From Campylobacter vicugnae (GTDB lineage Bacteria > Campylobacterota > Campylobacteria > Campylobacterales > Campylobacteraceae), in contig NZ_CP018793.1 in assembly GCF_002139875.1 (NCBI RefSeq), positions 62,001-126,000 of the forward strand: a stretch of 64,000 nucleotides of DNA, read 5' to 3'. The position numbers and the translations under genes are program-made. The notes below the pieces were generated by a model. That model searched no databases. It saw only the letters and a list, made by a program, of their open reading frames with translations, and was not told where the DNA came from. The number at the start of each line of letters is the position of its first letter. The first letter of the stretch is position 1. Shown piece after piece: positions 19,692 through 31,548 of the stretch.

Positions 19692-20165
19692 TAATCTATT
19701 ATAAAGATAGTATATTTATTAAAGCCTAATCAGAGAGTTTAGCTTAAACTTTCTTATTAGACTTTATAAATAGTCTAAAGTTATTTAATTTACCATTGTT
19801 AAAAGTCACAATCAAGTTTTAATATTTAAAACAATTTTACAGGACTTGTTAAAGCTTTGAATTTGATTTGATTGCAACTACTCTATATTATGTTATCCCA
19901 ATATAGTTTATATAGAGTATAAATATTAACTTCACAAGCTATTAAGTTTTTAAAGCTTACTTAATAGTATGTTAATGCTTTCCGTCTTATTAAATTTAAA
20001 TTCAAATATTATAAATCTAAATAGAGATAAATAGGAACTAAGAGATTAATTCTTAAATAGTTTTAAATAACTTCTTTATAATTATCTATTTTATTCTTAT
20101 CTATTTAACTTTATCTTTAACAAGGAAGTGATGCGAATTAGAATATACATAATAATCTAATAAAA
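19692..20165 (+). other. 16S-23S spacer without a second tRNA
   Basis: AT-rich spacer of about 470 bases. I looked for a tRNA-Ile(GAU) by its acceptor, anticodon loop and T-loop and saw none. It ends with one arm of the 23S processing stem at 20119-20134. Confidence 0.7.
20119..20134 (+). other. 5' arm of the 23S precursor processing stem
   Basis: AACAAGGAAGTGATGC is exactly complementary to GCATCACTTCCTTGTT at 23076-23091. The pair encloses 23S and is the expected RNase III substrate. Confidence 0.8.
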
Positions 20166-23072
<2,907 letters not shown>

Positions 23073-23075
23073 TAA

Positions 23076-23091
23076 GCATCACTTCCTTGTT
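23076..23091 (+). other. 3' arm of the 23S precursor processing stem
   Basis: GCATCACTTCCTTGTT, exact complement of 20119-20134. Confidence 0.8.
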
Positions 23092-23214
23092 AAGGATAAA
23101 CTTTTATTCTTAATAGGTTCTGTTTGATATTAAGACAGTGATTTTTAACAATATTATTTAACATTAGTAGTGTTAAATAAGATATTATAATTAATATGAT
23201 GTTTTATTTAACAC

Positions 23215-23335
23215 TGCTCGTGGCTATACAGATGAGGAAACGCCTTGCTCCATCTCGAACCAAGAAGCTAAGCTCATCATGGCCGATGATACTCTCCCTT
23301 ACTGGGATGTTGGAAAAGTAGGTTGCTGCGAGCTT
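23215..23335 (+). rRNA. 5S ribosomal RNA
   Basis: About 120 bases, closed by GCTCG at 23216 and CGAGC at 23329. The inner sequence CTCCATCTCGAACC and GCCGATGATACTCTCC is typical of 5S. Ends are estimated. Confidence 0.92.
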
Positions 23336-23895
23336 TGTTGTATTCTATATCTTATTTTATTCTATAATCAATATTTATTATATAATCAATGTTTTATATT
23401 CTTTATCTGTTTTACTAGTATGTTTTAGGTTTATATCTATTTATATCTATTTATATCTATTTATATCTATTTATATCTATTTGCCATTATTTTTCTTATA
23501 TCTAGGGTTTTATATTTTTATAATATTTAGTTTATGCTATGTTAAAAGCTACTTTTTATTATATTAGTTTGATTGTATGTTTTATTATTTTATGTGTAAA
23601 GATTTAAAGCTAAGGTGATGTAAATTAAATTGATATTTAGCTAATAAAACTATATTATATTTAATATATAATGGTGATAGGTTTAAAGTGGAAGTTGTAT
23701 GATTATCTAAATTAAATTCTAAAACTATAACCCATAATCTAATTTATATTAAAATCTATGTTTAGTGGCTAGATGGATTTAGGGGGTTGTGCTTTTTGTT
23801 ATGATGGTTTTTGCTTAAAATAAATATTGTTACTGATTTTTACTAAATTTAGATAAAATTATCAAAATTAATTAACTTAACTAAAGGACAATAAA
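23336..23895. other. 560-base stretch with no gene
   Basis: Very AT-rich DNA between 5S and the alcohol dehydrogenase gene. It contains five tandem 10-base repeats (23431-23480) and a probable -10 box for the dehydrogenase, TAAAAT at 23854-23859. No open frame with a ribosome binding site was seen. Confidence 0.7.
23431..23482 (+). repeat. 10-bp tandem repeat, five copies
   Basis: The decamer TTATATCTAT occurs five times in a row without mismatch, followed by the first two bases of a sixth. This is a typical variable-number tandem repeat. Confidence 0.95.
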
Positions 23896-24966
23896 ATGAG
23901 TGATATTTTTACTGCTAATATTCCGGCTAAGGGTTATGCAATGCTTTCAAAGGATTCTAAATTTAGCCAATTTGAATTTACTCGCCATAGCGTAGGTGAT
24001 AGTGATATTTTGATTGAGATTTTATACTCAGGTATTTGTCATAGCGATATTCATACGGCACGAGATGAGTGGGGTGGAACTATATATCCGTGCGTTCCAG
24101 GCCATGAGATAGCTGGACAAGTTATCGCAGTGGGTAAAAATGTTACTAAATTTAAAGTTGGAGATTACGCAGGTGTAGGCTGTATGGTAAATAGTTGCCA
24201 AGAGTGCGAAGCGTGTAAAAATAGCCAAGAGCAATTTTGTCAGCGTGGTCAAACAGTTTATACCTATAATTCAAAAGATCATTTTCACGAAGGCAAAAAT
24301 ACATATGGTGGCTACTCAAATAATATCGTAGTTAATCAAAATTTTGCTATTAAAGTTAAGGCAAATGCACCACTAGACAAGGTAGCTCCTTTGCTTTGCG
24401 CTGGTATTACTACATATTCTCCACTTAAATTTTCTAAAATTAAAGCTGGAGATAAAGTTGGAGTAGCTGGTTTTGGCGGTCTTGGAATGATGGCTTTAAA
24501 ATATGCTATAAAGATGGGCGCACAAGTAAGCGTATTTGCTAGAAATGATAAGAAAAAAGATCAAGCCCTAAATCTTGGAGCTACAAATTTTTATACAACG
24601 ACTAATATAAATGAAGTAAAAGAGCGTTTTGATCTTATCATCTCAACTATACCAACTTCATATGACCCAACTGCATATATTGATCTACTTAAATTTGGTG
24701 GTGAGTTAGCTATAGTTGGGCTTCCTCCGCATAAGATAGCACCTAAAATAAGCATTATTGATTTAGTTCATAAGGCTGGTAAAAAGATTTATGGTTCGCT
24801 AATTGGTGGAATCAAAGAGACTCAAGAGATGATGGACTTTTCACTTGAAAATGAAATTTACCCTGAAACTATAATAGTATCGCCATCGCAAATCGATGAA
24901 GTATATGAGAAGCTCGCAAATGGCTCTGGGGAATTTCGCTATGTAATTGATATGAGAGCAAAATAG
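23896..24966 (+). CDS. zinc-dependent NAD(P) alcohol dehydrogenase (CAD/YahK type)
   Basis: Medium-chain dehydrogenase that interconverts alcohols and aldehydes in the cytosol. The 356-residue product has the catalytic-zinc segment GICHSDIHTARDEWG, the proton-relay sequence PGHEIAGQV, the structural-zinc cysteines of CQECEACKNSQEQFCQ at about 95-110, and the Rossmann loop GFGGLGMMALKYA near residue 193. The layout matches the cinnamyl alcohol dehydrogenase/YahK group, which often prefers NADPH. Substrate is unknown. The ribosome binding site is AAAGGAC. The ArsB-like transporter starts eight bases later. Confidence 0.92.
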   Translation: MSDIFTANIPAKGYAMLSKDSKFSQFEFTRHSVGDSDILIEILYSGICHSDIHTARDEWGGTIYPCVPGHEIAGQVIAVGKNVTKFKVGDYAGVGCMVNSCQECEACKNSQEQFCQRGQTVYTYNSKDHFHEGKNTYGGYSNNIVVNQNFAIKVKANAPLDKVAPLLCAGITTYSPLKFSKIKAGDKVGVAGFGGLGMMALKYAIKMGAQVSVFARNDKKKDQALNLGATNFYTTTNINEVKERFDLIISTIPTSYDPTAYIDLLKFGGELAIVGLPPHKIAPKISIIDLVHKAGKKIYGSLIGGIKETQEMMDFSLENEIYPETIIVSPSQIDEVYEKLANGSGEFRYVIDMRAK

Positions 24967-24974
24967 GCGTTAGT

Positions 24975-26246
24975 GTGGCGTTTGTAATCTTTGCTATATC
25001 GATGATATTAATCTATACTAGGCCATGTGGCTTTCCGGCGTGGGCTAGTGCATTAGCTGGTGGAATTGCTACTATTATCTTTGGCGTGGTGAGTATTCCA
25101 GTAGCTTTTGGAGTTTTGATGATGGTATGGGACTCTACGCTGGTGCTAGTAGCGCTTATTATCATCGCTATGGCTTTAGAAAAGATGGGATTTTTTGATA
25201 GTTTAGCTAGTAAGATTATATTGCTATGTGCTAAGGGTAATGATGGATACAAGGTTAGTACGCTTAAGTTTTTTATTATTATGATGTTATTTGGGTTATT
25301 TGTAGCGACATTTTTAGCAAACGATGGAGCGATTTTAGTTCTTACGCCACTAATTTTTGCTATATTTTCTAAGGATAAAAGCAAATTTGACCTAACTGCG
25401 CCACTAGTTGTATTTTTGCTATTTTTTGGTTTTTTGAGTGATTTTGGCTCTAATGCTTTGATTATCTCAAATCTTACAAATATTATAACTGCTAAGCTTT
25501 TTCATATCTCCTTTGGTGAGTATTTTAGCTCTATGATTTTGGCTCAATGTTTTGTTTTTATAGCTGCTTGTATGCTTTTTTGGGTTTTTATGGCTAGAAG
25601 GCTACCTAAGGAATTGGAATTTAATCTACCTTGTAAGGAGCTTAGTAAGGCTAGATTCATAATTTTGCTTAGTTTGCTTGTATCTTTGCCTTTTGGTAGT
25701 GCGATTTTTGAAGCAATGGATTTACCTATTAGTATGTTTATGATGTTTATAGCATTTATTGCTATAATGATGCAAAAAAGTGGAAAATTTGAGCTTTTCA
25801 AGCAGGCTCCATTTGGTGTAGTTATCTTTAGTGTAGGTCTTTTTGTAATGGTTTATGGCGTTGGGATGGCTGGAGTTTTGGATTTTTTGCGTTTAAATAT
25901 TGAAAATCTTGCTAAATTAGATCGCTTTTTATCTTTGCTTAGTGTGGCTGTTGGTTCTAGTATTGGCTCAGCGCTAATCAATAATCTTCCTATGGTAATG
26001 CTAGGCGACTTAGCGCTTAGAGAGTTTGGAGCAGATAATGGGCTTGTATATGCACATCTGCTTGGATGTAATATCGGCTCAAAATTAACTCCAATTGGCT
26101 CGCTAGCTACACTGCTGTGGCTTGCAAGTTTAAAAAGATATGGAGTAAATATCAGGCTAATTGATTATTTTAAATTTGCTTTTATTTTTAGTTTTGGAGC
26201 TCTTTTGGCAGCTATTTTTGGGCTTTGGATCGGTCAAAGAATATGA
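24975..26246 (+). CDS. ArsB/NhaD-family (ion transporter superfamily) membrane protein
   Basis: A 423-residue integral membrane protein with about 11-12 hydrophobic helices. The ArsB-like repeat features are present: ATFLANDGAILVLTPL near residue 115 and SSIGSALINNLPMVMLGDLAL with LGCNIGSKLTPIGSLATLLW at about 330-380. Such proteins export arsenite or exchange sodium for protons. No arsR or arsC is next to it, so arsenite cannot be assumed. The start is GTG at 24975, eight bases after the dehydrogenase gene; it overlaps the next gene by four bases. Confidence 0.8.
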   Translation: MAFVIFAISMILIYTRPCGFPAWASALAGGIATIIFGVVSIPVAFGVLMMVWDSTLVLVALIIIAMALEKMGFFDSLASKIILLCAKGNDGYKVSTLKFFIIMMLFGLFVATFLANDGAILVLTPLIFAIFSKDKSKFDLTAPLVVFLLFFGFLSDFGSNALIISNLTNIITAKLFHISFGEYFSSMILAQCFVFIAACMLFWVFMARRLPKELEFNLPCKELSKARFIILLSLLVSLPFGSAIFEAMDLPISMFMMFIAFIAIMMQKSGKFELFKQAPFGVVIFSVGLFVMVYGVGMAGVLDFLRLNIENLAKLDRFLSLLSVAVGSSIGSALINNLPMVMLGDLALREFGADNGLVYAHLLGCNIGSKLTPIGSLATLLWLASLKRYGVNIRLIDYFKFAFIFSFGALLAAIFGLWIGQRI

Positions 26247-26788
26247 CTTTTAGAACGCATTTGGCTATTGGAGCGCTTGGGGTTATGGGGTTTGTAAGCG
26301 TGATTGATTTAAGTAAAGCTGATATGATGCTAGCTACTGGATTGATTTTGCTTGGGTCTGTATTGCCTGATATTGATGAGCCTAGAAGCTTTATTTCTAG
26401 AAAATTTCCTTTGATATCTAGATTAACAGCGATCTTTTTTGAGCATAGAGGGCCTACTCATTTTTTATTTATTCCAGTATTGCTCTTTATGGCGTGGGCG
26501 ATTTTTGGGGTGATGGCTTGTGGGGCTTTGGGTTTTGGGATATTGATGCATCACATAGGTGATATGCTTACACCTAGTGGGATTTGTGGATATTTTTACC
26601 CTTTTAAAAAGCGATTTGTGATGAGAATTTTGCCTAAAAATTATGCTATTAAAACCGGCTCAAAACTTGAATTTAGCGTAGTATTACCTGCTATATTAGC
26701 ACTAGATGGAGCGCTTGGTGCTAAAGTTTTAGGCATTGATATTGATATGGCAAAGATTTTAGATATTATGAGCTTGATTGGAGTTTAG
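26243..26788 (+). CDS. YdjM-like membrane-bound metal-dependent hydrolase (DUF457)
   Basis: Predicted inner-membrane protein of 181 residues. The family motif is visible: HLAIGALG near the start, GSVLPDIDEPRSFISRK at about 38-54, EHRGPTHFL at about 67-75, and MHHIGDMLTP. These His/Asp residues are thought to bind a metal, and the biochemical role is unknown. The frame opens at a TTG at 26225, but ATG 26243 overlaps the stop codon of the transporter gene (ATGA) and is preferred. Confidence 0.85.
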   Translation: MTFRTHLAIGALGVMGFVSVIDLSKADMMLATGLILLGSVLPDIDEPRSFISRKFPLISRLTAIFFEHRGPTHFLFIPVLLFMAWAIFGVMACGALGFGILMHHIGDMLTPSGICGYFYPFKKRFVMRILPKNYAIKTGSKLEFSVVLPAILALDGALGAKVLGIDIDMAKILDIMSLIGV

Positions 26789-26803
26789 CAGTGGGCTAAA
26801 TTT
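26784..26803 (+). terminator. weak hairpin after the YdjM-like gene
   Basis: Inverted repeat TTTAGC / GCTAAA around a five-base loop and followed by TTT, at the 3' end of the YdjM-like gene, before the convergent GT8 gene. Confidence 0.3.
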
Positions 26804-26815
26804 ACAATCAAACTC

Positions 26816-28111
26816 CTAAAGAAATTGCTTTGTATTATACTTTTTAAATATTTTTTTCATTTTATATATTTTTAGTAGCACGCTTAGGGCACCTTTTTTA
26901 TGCTTTCTAGCGTATATTATCATCTCACCTAAAATACAACACAAGCCAAAAAGCTCACTAGAGATATTATCGCTACTTAAATTTGAATCATTTTGTGGAT
27001 TATTTATTAGATTTTTAATGGCAAAATAGCCAAAAATCCCACTACTTACTCTTAAAATCTCAGCGCCTAAAGCTGCAAATAGCTTATACTCTTTTATATC
27101 TTTTTTCATCTCTAAAAGCTCATCTTTAAAATATGGAGTATCTAGGGCAAATTCCCACCAAATATCGTTTATATTTCTATTTTGGCTATCTGTATAGCTT
27201 TGTAAAAATCTCCATGGCTTTTCGCCATAGTGGATGATTTTTGGCTCTTTGTAGCTTTGCATAAACTCAGCTCTAGTGCAGTTTAGGCGATGTGGGTTTT
27301 CATCCTTGCAGATAGAAAAGCAAAAGCTAATTGATGAAAAATTATAAGCAATTGGTAGTTTAAGTAGTTTATCATTTGGGATTATAGCATTTAGTAGATC
27401 TTGGTCAGCAGCTTTTATGTATGTGCATTTTTGTGCTAAGGATTGGCATTTTTGTTCTATTTGGTTTTGTTTGTAGGCTTTGGTATTGATAAGTAAAAAG
27501 CCGGCATTAAAATAGTCATTTGTAAATTTATGCGTGATAGTTTGGTTATCTTGCTTATATTTTATTTTGCGTTTTTTACTGCCTGGGTCATTTATTGCAG
27601 CTAAAATATTATCTCCTAAATCAATAGCAAAAAGCTCCCTAATATCAAACAAACACAGCATATCAGCATCTAGATACAAGCATCTATCTATGCTAGGGTC
27701 TAGATAGGATTCAAGCTTTAATCTATAATATGTTAAAAAATTACTATGGGCTGCTCCAGAGATTGGAAAGTTAGAAAACTCTTTATCATCTATTATATGG
27801 GTTAGAATTTGGCATGGATATATTTGATTAAGCTCGCTTTGAAGGGAATTTAGTTTGTTTTGAGTTTGGCTTGATATATTATCGCTAAGAATGTGAAAGA
27901 TATAGCCTTCTTGCTTTTGCTCATTGCTTAAATCATCAAAATTAATAGCTTTATAACTGCTAAATGAGCTATCTTTTGGCGCATCAAAGCCACTATTTTT
28001 ACATATATCTTTAAAGCTTAAATTTGTATTTGTATTTTTAATTATACTATTTATAAGTACTGCTGTATATTTGATATAATTCTCATCTGAACTAAATATA
28101 ATATGAAACAT
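26816..28111 (-). CDS. family 8 glycosyltransferase
   Basis: Probable retaining hexosyltransferase using a UDP-sugar for a surface glycan such as lipooligosaccharide. The 431-residue protein has a GT8 domain at about 1-310. It begins FHIIFSSDENYIKYTAVLINSI, carries the metal-binding DAD of RCLYLDADMLCLFDIREL near residue 147, has YFNAGFLLINTKAYKQ at about 197, and HYGEKPW near residue 293. The last 100 or so residues are an added helical segment of unknown role. It is divergent from the GT4/GT2 array, with an 82-base shared upstream region. Confidence 0.88.
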   Translation of the reverse strand: MFHIIFSSDENYIKYTAVLINSIIKNTNTNLSFKDICKNSGFDAPKDSSFSSYKAINFDDLSNEQKQEGYIFHILSDNISSQTQNKLNSLQSELNQIYPCQILTHIIDDKEFSNFPISGAAHSNFLTYYRLKLESYLDPSIDRCLYLDADMLCLFDIRELFAIDLGDNILAAINDPGSKKRKIKYKQDNQTITHKFTNDYFNAGFLLINTKAYKQNQIEQKCQSLAQKCTYIKAADQDLLNAIIPNDKLLKLPIAYNFSSISFCFSICKDENPHRLNCTRAEFMQSYKEPKIIHYGEKPWRFLQSYTDSQNRNINDIWWEFALDTPYFKDELLEMKKDIKEYKLFAALGAEILRVSSGIFGYFAIKNLINNPQNDSNLSSDNISSELFGLCCILGEMIIYARKHKKGALSVLLKIYKMKKIFKKYNTKQFL

Positions 28112-28193
28112 TTTAAGCCTTTTTTAGCTTGAATTATAGCAAAATATGGTAAGATTTAACTCATTAATTTTACTTGCCAACTTTAAGGGGTGT

Positions 28194-29327
28194 ATGATTT
28201 TGAAGAAAATATTGATAGTTGTTCCTGATTTAAGTATAGTTGGCGGCAGGGAGCGTGTTGTAGCGAATTTGAGTAATGAGCTTGTTAAAAATTATAAAAT
28301 TTATATAACTAGTATATTTAATGCTAATAAAAATATAGTATTTGATTATAGTAAAAATATAGAATTAATAAAATTATCTGATATTAAAGAAATCACCTTA
28401 CCAAATGTAAAAAACCAATTTTTTAAAATTTTACGTGAATTAGCTAGACCGTTAGTTAGATTTGCAAATAGAATAATTATAAAAATAATGAGCAGGCGTT
28501 TTATAAAATTAGCAAAAAAAATTGAGCCAGATTTTATTATCGATAATAGTGATAGTTTTATCAATGGTAAATTTGTTTTAAAAAATAGTGCTGTAATTAA
28601 ACTTATTCATGGCAAATTTGATATTTATAAGAATTTTAATTTAGATGGTTTGCAAAATTTTGTATTGCTTTCTTCTCAAGAGCTTGATAGCTATAAAACA
28701 AAATACCCAAATTCTAATTTTTATATCATTCCAAATTTCCTCCCAAATATCTCAAATTTAAATACTAATTACTCACAAAAAGTAGTTGTAAGCGTAGGTA
28801 GGCTATCAAAAGAAAAAGGCTTTCTTCGTTTAATAGATATTTGGAAATTAATTCAAGATAGCAAAGAATTCAAAGATTGGAAACTACATATTGTAGGAGA
28901 TGGTGAGTTAAAAGAGAAGATAGAAAATAAGATAAAAGATCTAAATTTAACTAACTCTATAATATTAAAACCATTTACTAAAGATGTAGAGAGTGAGTAT
29001 CTAAGTGCTAGTATATATGCTATGACAAGCCATTTTGAAGGGTTTGGAATGGTTCTTATAGAGGCTCAGTCTTATGCATTACCAACCATATCATTTGATA
29101 TTGCAACTGGTCCAAGAGATATAATAGAAGATGAAAAAAGTGGATATCTGATAGAAGATAACAATCTTAATGAATACGCAACTAAACTAAAAACTCTGAT
29201 GAGTGATGAAAATCTAAGAGCTAAAATGGGAGCAAAAAGCAAAGAGATAGTTAAAAGTAAATTTAGTAAAGATGTTGTAATGAAACAGTGGATGGAGTTG
29301 TTTGAAAGGTTAAAAAATGCAAAATAG
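28194..29327 (+). CDS. family 4 glycosyltransferase (GT4 copy 1)
   Basis: GT-B-fold retaining glycosyltransferase of a surface glycan. The frame opens at 28146, but ATG 28194 follows AAGGGG by a few bases and starts the Rossmann strand KKILIVVPDLSIVGGRERVVANLS, so it is chosen. The product has 377 residues, with nucleotide-sugar motif VVVSVGRLSKEKGFLRLIDIW and the EX7E motif EGFGMVLIE near the C-terminus. The second half is nearly identical to GT4 copy 2, while the first half differs. The last bases overlap the next GT2 gene. Confidence 0.88.
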   Translation: MILKKILIVVPDLSIVGGRERVVANLSNELVKNYKIYITSIFNANKNIVFDYSKNIELIKLSDIKEITLPNVKNQFFKILRELARPLVRFANRIIIKIMSRRFIKLAKKIEPDFIIDNSDSFINGKFVLKNSAVIKLIHGKFDIYKNFNLDGLQNFVLLSSQELDSYKTKYPNSNFYIIPNFLPNISNLNTNYSQKVVVSVGRLSKEKGFLRLIDIWKLIQDSKEFKDWKLHIVGDGELKEKIENKIKDLNLTNSIILKPFTKDVESEYLSASIYAMTSHFEGFGMVLIEAQSYALPTISFDIATGPRDIIEDEKSGYLIEDNNLNEYATKLKTLMSDENLRAKMGAKSKEIVKSKFSKDVVMKQWMELFERLKNAK

Positions 29328-29367
29328 CCCAAAAGTATCAATCATAATTCCAGTATATAATGTAGAA
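28680..29367 (+). repeat. long repeat A, copy 1 (GT4 C-terminal half and GT2 start)
   Basis: About 690 bases nearly identical to 30855-31548. It covers the donor-binding half of the GT4 gene, the GT4/GT2 overlap and the first codons of the following GT2 gene. Offset is 2175 rising to 2181 because copy 2 has two more codons. Confidence 0.9.
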
Positions 29368-30369
29368 AAATATTTAAGAGAGTGTTTAGATTCAGTAGTT
29401 AATCAAACTCTAAAAGATATAACAATAATCTGTGTAAATGATGGTTCAACTGATTCTAGTTTAGAAATTTTAAAAGAGTATGCTAAAAACGATAGTAGAA
29501 TTCATATCGTAGATAAGATAAATGGCGGACTTGGTGCAGCTAGAAATTCAGGTATAAAATATCTAATAGATAATAATATAAATCCTAAATATATCTATTT
29601 TGCAGATTCAGATGATTGGCTAGATATTCAAGCTTTAGAAAAACTATATAATAAATCACAAGAGTCAAATTCGGATATATGCATAATGAGTTTATTGCTA
29701 TACATAGAGAAAGATAAAAGAATAGAATCAAGTGATTATTTTAAAACCGATTGTTATAAGATTAGAAAAAATAATGTATGTGATTATAGTGAAATTAAAA
29801 ATGCATTATTTGGACGCTTTGGAGCATTTTTAAAATTTTATTCATATGAATTTTTAATAAATTCCCTATGGGAAAATGAAGAATTCTATCCACAAAATTT
29901 ACTTTTTGAAGATGTATATCCGCATATTAAATCCTTAATACTAGCTAAAAGAATCGCATTTTTAGATGAGGCTTTGTATTATTACCGTATTAGAGAAGGC
30001 TCCATAATGACGTCTAGTGCAAAAAGCAAAAGAACTTTTGATATTTTTAAATCAATTTATATGGTGGAAAATTTTTTAAAAAATAAGCAACTGCTAAATG
30101 AATTAAAAGATAATTTTATGGAATTCATATGCGAATTAATTCAAGGGCATTATTTTTGTTGTCCATTGGAATATAGGGATGAATTTGCTACAGAAGCCAA
30201 AAAATATTTATCTAAATTTGATGATTCTTTTTATTCGCTAAATAAAATAAAAAAACAGCATTTAAAGTTAATGTTAAATTTAAATAATCCATATGATAAA
30301 AAATTAATTAAAATAAAAAATAAAATTATATATAGATTTAATAGGTTAAAGTGGAGTTTGGGAATATGA
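29317..30369 (+). CDS. family 2 glycosyltransferase (GT2 copy 1)
   Basis: Inverting GT-A-fold glycosyltransferase. The 350-residue protein starts with the standard VSIIIPVYNVEKYLRECLDSVVNQTLKD strand-helix, then VNDGSTDSS, IHIVDKINGGLGAARNSG and the metal motif FADSDDWLD at about 103-111. Acceptor-side residues follow, with LFEDVYPHIK and YYRIREGSI. It starts inside the 3' end of GT4 copy 1 and its TGA overlaps the ATG of GT4 copy 2. Its two ends are nearly identical to GT2 copy 3, while the middle differs. Confidence 0.9.
   Translation: MQNSPKVSIIIPVYNVEKYLRECLDSVVNQTLKDITIICVNDGSTDSSLEILKEYAKNDSRIHIVDKINGGLGAARNSGIKYLIDNNINPKYIYFADSDDWLDIQALEKLYNKSQESNSDICIMSLLLYIEKDKRIESSDYFKTDCYKIRKNNVCDYSEIKNALFGRFGAFLKFYSYEFLINSLWENEEFYPQNLLFEDVYPHIKSLILAKRIAFLDEALYYYRIREGSIMTSSAKSKRTFDIFKSIYMVENFLKNKQLLNELKDNFMEFICELIQGHYFCCPLEYRDEFATEAKKYLSKFDDSFYSLNKIKKQHLKLMLNLNNPYDKKLIKIKNKIIYRFNRLKWSLGI
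29332..29689 (+). repeat. repeat B, copy 1 (GT2 N-terminal domain)
   Basis: About 358 bases nearly identical to 32437-32794. The repeats resume at about 29854-30010 versus 32965-33120, and at 30245-30362 versus 33350-33467, so GT2 copies 1 and 3 share start, part of the middle and end. Confidence 0.9.
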
Positions 30370-31508
30370 AAATTTTGCTAATTATAGATGATGCAACTAT
30401 TGTTGGCGGAGTTGAAAGAGTTGTATCGAATTTGAGTAATACTTTTTTGGAAAATAAACATGAAATTTGCGTTATTAGTTTATATGGATATGATAAAAAA
30501 GATCGAAAACTCCCATTTTTATATGAAGAACAGATTAAGCTATATTTTTTAAAGCATATACATTCTAAAGAGCTTCGGTCTTTGCAAGTATCTAATATAT
30601 TTTTAAAACTTTTGAGAGAGATTTTGCGACCAGCTGTTCAAACTATAAATTTTTTTATAAAAAGAAGCAAATTATCGGAATTTAAAAATATTATTTCAAA
30701 TTTTAAACCAGATTTTATTCTTGATAATTCATATTCTTCTATATTTGATAATTATTTGTCTAATCAAAAAGCTATAAAAGTAATTCATATTGGTTTTGAT
30801 ATTTATAAAAATGTAGAGTTAAAACATGAAAACATAATATTACTCTCATCTAAAGAGCTTGATAGCTATAAAACAAAATACCCAAATTCTAATTTTTATA
30901 TTATTCCAAATTTTCTCCCAAATATCTCAAATTTAAATACCAATTATTCTCAAAAATGTGTAGTATCAATAGGTCGTATGGATAGGAGTAATCAAAAAGG
31001 CTTTCTTCGCTTAATAGATATTTGGAAGTTAATTCAAGATAGCAGTGAGTTTAAAGATTGGAAACTACATATCGTAGGAGATGGCGAGCTAAAAGAGAAG
31101 ATAGAAAATAAGATAAAAGATCTAAATTTAACTAACTCTATAATATTAAAACCATTTACTAAAGATGTAGAGAGCGAGTATCTAAGTGCTAGTATATATG
31201 CTATGACAAGCCACTTTGAAGGACTCCCTATGGTGCTTATAGAAGCTCAGTCTTATGCCTTGCCAACCATAGCCTTTGATATCGCCACAGGCCCAAGCGA
31301 TATAATAGAAGATGATAAAAGTGGATATCTGATAGAAGATAATAACCTTAATGAATACGCAACTAAACTAAAAACTCTAATGAGTGATGAAAATCTAAGA
31401 GCTAAAATGGGAGCAAAAAGCAAAGAGATAGTTAAAAGTAAATTTAGCAAAGATGTTGTAATGAAACAGTGGATGGAGTTGTTTGAAAGGTTAAAAAATG
31501 CAAAATAG
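30366..31508 (+). CDS. family 4 glycosyltransferase (GT4 copy 2)
   Basis: Second GT4 enzyme of the array, 380 residues from ATG 30366, which overlaps the previous TGA (ATGA). The frame also opens at GTG 30351. It begins MKILLIIDDATIVGGVERVVSNLSN and has CVVSIGRMDRSNQKGFLRLIDIW and the EX7E motif EGLPMVLIE. The donor-binding half is nearly identical to copy 1, apart from a two-codon insertion and EGLPM for EGFGM. The acceptor-binding half is divergent, which suggests a changed acceptor with the same donor sugar. Confidence 0.88.
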   Translation: MKILLIIDDATIVGGVERVVSNLSNTFLENKHEICVISLYGYDKKDRKLPFLYEEQIKLYFLKHIHSKELRSLQVSNIFLKLLREILRPAVQTINFFIKRSKLSEFKNIISNFKPDFILDNSYSSIFDNYLSNQKAIKVIHIGFDIYKNVELKHENIILLSSKELDSYKTKYPNSNFYIIPNFLPNISNLNTNYSQKCVVSIGRMDRSNQKGFLRLIDIWKLIQDSSEFKDWKLHIVGDGELKEKIENKIKDLNLTNSIILKPFTKDVESEYLSASIYAMTSHFEGLPMVLIEAQSYALPTIAFDIATGPSDIIEDDKSGYLIEDNNLNEYATKLKTLMSDENLRAKMGAKSKEIVKSKFSKDVVMKQWMELFERLKNAK

Positions 31509-31548
31509 CCCAAAAGTATCAATCATAATTCCAGTATATAATGTAGAA
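30855..31548 (+). repeat. long repeat A, copy 2
   Basis: Second copy of the 690-base repeat; see 28680-29367. Direct orientation, so recombination between the copies would delete or duplicate about 2.18 kb carrying one GT2 and one GT4 gene. Confidence 0.9.

Noticed and set aside
23431-23482. Possible small CRISPR array
   Set aside because: The 10-bp units are contiguous without spacers and no cas gene is near; it is a simple tandem repeat.
24975-26246. Arsenic-resistance operon
   Set aside because: Only the ArsB-like transporter is present; no arsR or arsC is adjacent, and the family also includes sodium/proton exchangers.
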